Shown: piece after piece, positions 60,585 to 64,000 of the stretch
How positions within the stretch are numbered: the stretch's first letter is position 1
Layout of the letters: each line of letters starts with the position of its first letter
Assembly: GCA_009704945.1 (NCBI GenBank)
Contig: WLDG01000005.1
Span: forward strand, 1 to 64,000
Reading direction: 5' to 3'
DNA from: Actinomycetota bacterium
Lineage (GTDB): Bacteria; Actinomycetota; Actinomycetes; Actinomycetales; Microbacteriaceae
DNA length: 64,000 nucleotides
Notes under the pieces: generated by a model
The model's input: the letters and a program-made list of their open reading frames with translations, nothing else
Told to the model about the DNA's origin: nothing
Database searches by the model: none
Translations under genes and position numbers: made by a program

Positions 60585-62485
60585 TGCTCAATCTTGGAAA
60601 ACTCCACTTTGGCGGCGACTACAACCCTGAGCAGTGGCCAAGGGAAGTCTGGAAGCAAGACATTGAACTAATGCAGCGAGCAGGAGTCAACCTGGTTTCA
60701 TTAGGCATTTTCTCCTGGGCCAAAATTGAACGCAAAGATGGCGAGTACCACTTTGATTGGCTAGACGAAGCAATCGAACTATTGCACCAGGGTGGCATTG
60801 CAATCGACATGGCCACCGCAACTGCTTCACCTCCAGCGTGGCTGACCAAGGCACATCCCGATGTTCTTCCAATCAACTTTGATGGTGTTCGCCTTTCGCA
60901 TGGGGGACGACAGCAATACTCACCGGCGTCTAAGGTTTATCAGCAGAAGGCCGCGGCATTAGTTGAGCAGATCGCAAAGCGCTATGGCAATAACCCTGCG
61001 ATTGAAATGTGGCATGTTAACAATGAGTACGGCTGCCACTCTCCCTACTGCTATTCGGAGCAATCCAGACAGGCATTCATTGAATGGCTTCAGAAAAAGT
61101 ACGCCTCGATTGAAGAACTGAACGCCGCTTGGGGAACTGACTTTTGGTCGCAGCGTTACTACGACTGGGATGAGTTAGTTGTTCCGAAGAGAACACCAGA
61201 CGGAACACACCCAAACCCTGGTCAACAGATGGACTTCAAGCGCTACTCCAGTGATGCACACCTTGAACTATTCAAGATGGAACGGGACATCATTCGCAAG
61301 TATGACCAAAAGCGTCCCATCACCACCAACTTCATGTCTATGAAATTTACGTATGCCATGGATTACTTCAAGTGGGCAAAGGAAATGGATTTTGTTTCTA
61401 CAGACCACTATCTAGCTCAGCACGACCCGCTAAACCACATCGATCTTGCTCAACAAGCAGACCTGACACGTGGCTTTGCGGATGGCAAGCAGTGGCTGCT
61501 AATGGAGCACAGCACTTCCGCTGTGAACTGGCAACCAAGAAACTATGCCAAAACTCCGGGCCAAGAATTTAGAAACAGTGCGAGCTTTGTTGCACGCGGT
61601 TCGCAAGGTTCGATGTATTTCCAGTGGCGCCAGTCACAAGCCGGCAGCGAGAGGTTCCATTCAGCGCTAGTTCCTCACGCAGGATCTGACACTCGTGTTT
61701 TCCGCGAGGTGAGTGAACTTGGTGCTTGGTTGAAGTCGAATCCCGATGTTGCCAACTATCCAACAGATCAGGCAAATGTGGCCATCGTCTATGACTATGA
61801 ACAGTTCTGGGCACTGATGCAGGCTAACCTGCCGACTCAAGACATCAATTATGCAGAGACTGTTGCTAAGTGGTATCGAGCCATGTGGGAAAACGGAACC
61901 AGAGTCGACTTTGTTCCAGCTGACGCTTCACTTGAAACATTGAGTAAATATGAACTGGTTCTAATGCCTTTGGTCCATATGTTGAGCGAGCAGGAAGAAA
62001 GAGTTTTCCACGACTATGTTGCACAAGGGGGAAACCTAGTTGTCTCCTACTTCACCAACACCGCAGATCGAACGCTTCGAGTGAAGCTTGGCGGTTACGG
62101 CGGAAAGCTGGTCAAGGAACTGGCCGGAGTCTATGTCGAGGAGTTTTATCCACTGCGCGAAGGCCAAGGCGCTCTGTCCAATGGCTACAAAATAGAGCTT
62201 TGGAGCGAGCTAACCAGAAACTTGTCGGCTGATGTAATCGCAAAGTTTGTCGAAAGTGATGTAGATGGCTCGCCAGCCCTAACGGTGAAGTCGCATGGTT
62301 CATCGAAGGTCTGGTATCAAGGAACCGAGCTAAAGCTGGGTAGCCAACGTAAGTTCTTTAAGTCAATTACCAAGGAACTTGGTATCGAATCTGAAGGTGG
62401 AGAGTCGACGGAGGTAGTCCGTCGCGGCCCCTACAAGTTTGAGATTGACCACGAAAAAAATAAGGTGAAACTAAGAAATAATTAG
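60584..62485 (+). CDS. Beta-galactosidase (GH42)
   Basis: LHFGGDYNPEQWPREVWKQD, WHVNNEYGCHSPYCYSEQSRQAF; TGATG coupling to GH36. Confidence 0.94.
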   Translation: MLNLGKLHFGGDYNPEQWPREVWKQDIELMQRAGVNLVSLGIFSWAKIERKDGEYHFDWLDEAIELLHQGGIAIDMATATASPPAWLTKAHPDVLPINFDGVRLSHGGRQQYSPASKVYQQKAAALVEQIAKRYGNNPAIEMWHVNNEYGCHSPYCYSEQSRQAFIEWLQKKYASIEELNAAWGTDFWSQRYYDWDELVVPKRTPDGTHPNPGQQMDFKRYSSDAHLELFKMERDIIRKYDQKRPITTNFMSMKFTYAMDYFKWAKEMDFVSTDHYLAQHDPLNHIDLAQQADLTRGFADGKQWLLMEHSTSAVNWQPRNYAKTPGQEFRNSASFVARGSQGSMYFQWRQSQAGSERFHSALVPHAGSDTRVFREVSELGAWLKSNPDVANYPTDQANVAIVYDYEQFWALMQANLPTQDINYAETVAKWYRAMWENGTRVDFVPADASLETLSKYELVLMPLVHMLSEQEERVFHDYVAQGGNLVVSYFTNTADRTLRVKLGGYGGKLVKELAGVYVEEFYPLREGQGALSNGYKIELWSELTRNLSADVIAKFVESDVDGSPALTVKSHGSSKVWYQGTELKLGSQRKFFKSITKELGIESEGGESTEVVRRGPYKFEIDHEKNKVKLRNN

Positions 62486-62499
62486 TTCCACCTGTTTCG

Positions 62500-62581
62500 T
62501 GCGGGTGAAGGGACTTGAACCCCCACGCCTCTCGGCGCCAGAACCTAAATCTGGTGCGTCTGCCAATTTCGCCACACCCGC
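62500..62581 (-). tRNA. tRNA-Leu (anticodon TAG), long variable arm, CCA not encoded
   Basis: GCGGGTG acceptor, CCAGA-TTTAGGT-TCTGG anticodon arm, CGCCGAGAGGCG variable arm, GGGGGTTCAAGTCCCTTC T-region. Confidence 0.92.
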
Positions 62582-62662
62582 TGGGACCTAGCTAGCTTAG
62601 TGGCTATAGAGGCTGTGGAAAACTCAAAGCGTGGTTCCTAAATCCTTGTAAATCTTGGCCGC

Positions 62663-63718
62663 ATGCAGATAGCGCCTCTAATTGACAGATCAAGGGAACT
62701 GGTCCGCCAGCGCGGGCTAACCGCCAAGCAAGCGGTCCAAACTGCCATCGACGAGTTCGCTGAAAGCTCAGAACAGATTGTTCAAGAAGAATCTTTGACA
62801 AGCCAAATTGAAGTCGAACTGCTTGGCTATGGAGTTTTGCAACGCTACTTAGATGATCAGGATATCGAAGAAATTTGGATAAACAAACCGGGGGAGCTGC
62901 ACTACTTTTCTAAAGAGGGCAAGCAAGTTGTTCAGCTTGAATTATCGGAATTAACAATTCAAAACCTAGTTCGCAGGTTGCTCCGCCATTCCCGCAGAAA
63001 ACTTGACCGCCTTACACCTTACGTTGATGCAGACCTGGCGGACGGGTCACGCCTGCATGTGGTTATGCCTGATGTGACGCGAAGAAACTGGGCAATTAAC
63101 ATTCGTAAGTTTTCTCGCACCCGGATTTCACTCAGCGACTTGATTTCCAAAGAGGCCCTGACGACTGACCAAGCTGGCTTGCTTACTTCAGCAGTCTTAG
63201 GCGGCAAAAGCATTCTGGTCAGTGGTGCTACTCAAGCTGGCAAGACCACCTTGTTGACGGCGCTACTCAATGAGCTTGGACCAGGGGAAAGAATTGTTTC
63301 TTGCGAGGATACTTTTGAGATTTCACTTGATCACCCTGACTGGGTAGCAATGCAGACTCGACCCACATCTCCTGAAGGCGATTTTGAAATCAGCCTCAGA
63401 GAACTAGTTAAGCAAGCACTGAGGATGCGGCCTTCCAGGCTAGTTATCGGAGAGGTGAGAGGCGCTGAAGCCTTAGATCTCTTGGTTGCTTTGAATTCAG
63501 GAATTCCTGGTCTGGGCACAATTCACGCCCGCAGCGCAAAAGGAGCCCTTGAAAAGTTGCTCACGTTGCCTCTGTTAGCTGGTGAGAACATCACGGATCG
63601 CTTTCTACGGCTGACGATTCCCACAGCGATTGATTTAGTTGTTCATTGTGAAAGAAGTGCAGCTGGAACCAGAAAGATCTCCGAGATTCTGAAGGTGCGT
63701 GATGAGATTCTGGCGTGA
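62663..63718 (+). CDS. CpaF/TadA family type II/IV secretion ATPase (Flp pilus)
   Basis: LVSGATQAGKTTLLTALLNELGPGERIVSCEDTFEI, RMRPSRLVIGEVRGAEALDLLVALNSG. Confidence 0.92.
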   Translation: MQIAPLIDRSRELVRQRGLTAKQAVQTAIDEFAESSEQIVQEESLTSQIEVELLGYGVLQRYLDDQDIEEIWINKPGELHYFSKEGKQVVQLELSELTIQNLVRRLLRHSRRKLDRLTPYVDADLADGSRLHVVMPDVTRRNWAINIRKFSRTRISLSDLISKEALTTDQAGLLTSAVLGGKSILVSGATQAGKTTLLTALLNELGPGERIVSCEDTFEISLDHPDWVAMQTRPTSPEGDFEISLRELVKQALRMRPSRLVIGEVRGAEALDLLVALNSGIPGLGTIHARSAKGALEKLLTLPLLAGENITDRFLRLTIPTAIDLVVHCERSAAGTRKISEILKVRDEILA

Positions 63719-64000
63719 AATCTTGAGTGCAGCAGGGTTAGGTCCCATCGCAAAACAACTTCTGATGGGGTTAGTGCTGGCTCTGATTTTTATAGGCATG
63801 GTCGTTTACGCTACAACTGGACTAGCAGGTCTAGGTATTTCACTCTCACTTCTGAGCCTTGGCATATTCCTTGAATTTCTTCGTCTGGTAGGACGGACAA
63901 GGCAAAAAGCCCTTGATCAGATCTGGCCTGGATTATTTGATGTTCTGCGCTCTGGCGCCGAAGCAGGCCTGACCCTTCACGAGCAAATTGAATACCTAGC
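63702..64000 (+). CDS. TadB-like Flp pilus assembly membrane protein, truncated by the window end
   Basis: Frame MRFWREILSAAGLGPIAKQLLMGLVLALIFIGMVVYATTGLAGLGISLS...WPGLFDVLRSGAEAGLTLHEQIEYL; overlaps the ATPase gene by 17 nt. Confidence 0.75.
   Translation, partial: MRFWREILSAAGLGPIAKQLLMGLVLALIFIGMVVYATTGLAGLGISLSLLSLGIFLEFLRLVGRTRQKALDQIWPGLFDVLRSGAEAGLTLHEQIEYL

Overview
This is a gene-dense, roughly 50% GC chromosomal window. Gene content and order suggest a streamlined actinobacterium, probably Microbacteriaceae-like: glmU-prs, mfd-mazG, eno-ftsB-DUF501, aroA-rsgA-hisN next to sigH-rsrA, Kgd, DUF4245/DUF4307. The taxon is an inference. I support about 66 protein-coding genes and three tRNAs: Gln-UUG, a compact Leu-UAA without a long variable arm, and a normal long-arm Leu-UAG. 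I also see two intrinsic terminators and many putative leaderless promoters. I see no transposase, integrase, phage, CRISPR, toxin-antitoxin or rRNA gene. The content is mostly housekeeping, so the most interesting signals are architectural. (1) All 11 convergent protein-coding gene pairs overlap or abut at their 3' ends; three share one CTAG as both stop codons. (2) Many transcription units show TANNNT followed by exactly 6 nt and then the start codon, which predicts leaderless mRNAs and revises several starts. (3) The rplY (L25) leader has mutually exclusive pairings that can hide or free the Shine-Dalgarno sequence. (4) A translationally coupled GH36-GH42 galactosidase pair sits behind a perfect 12-bp inverted repeat and a DeoR-family regulator. 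(5) A lipoprotein carries a surface cytochrome-b5-like domain. No clearly novel multi-gene defence or mobile system was found.
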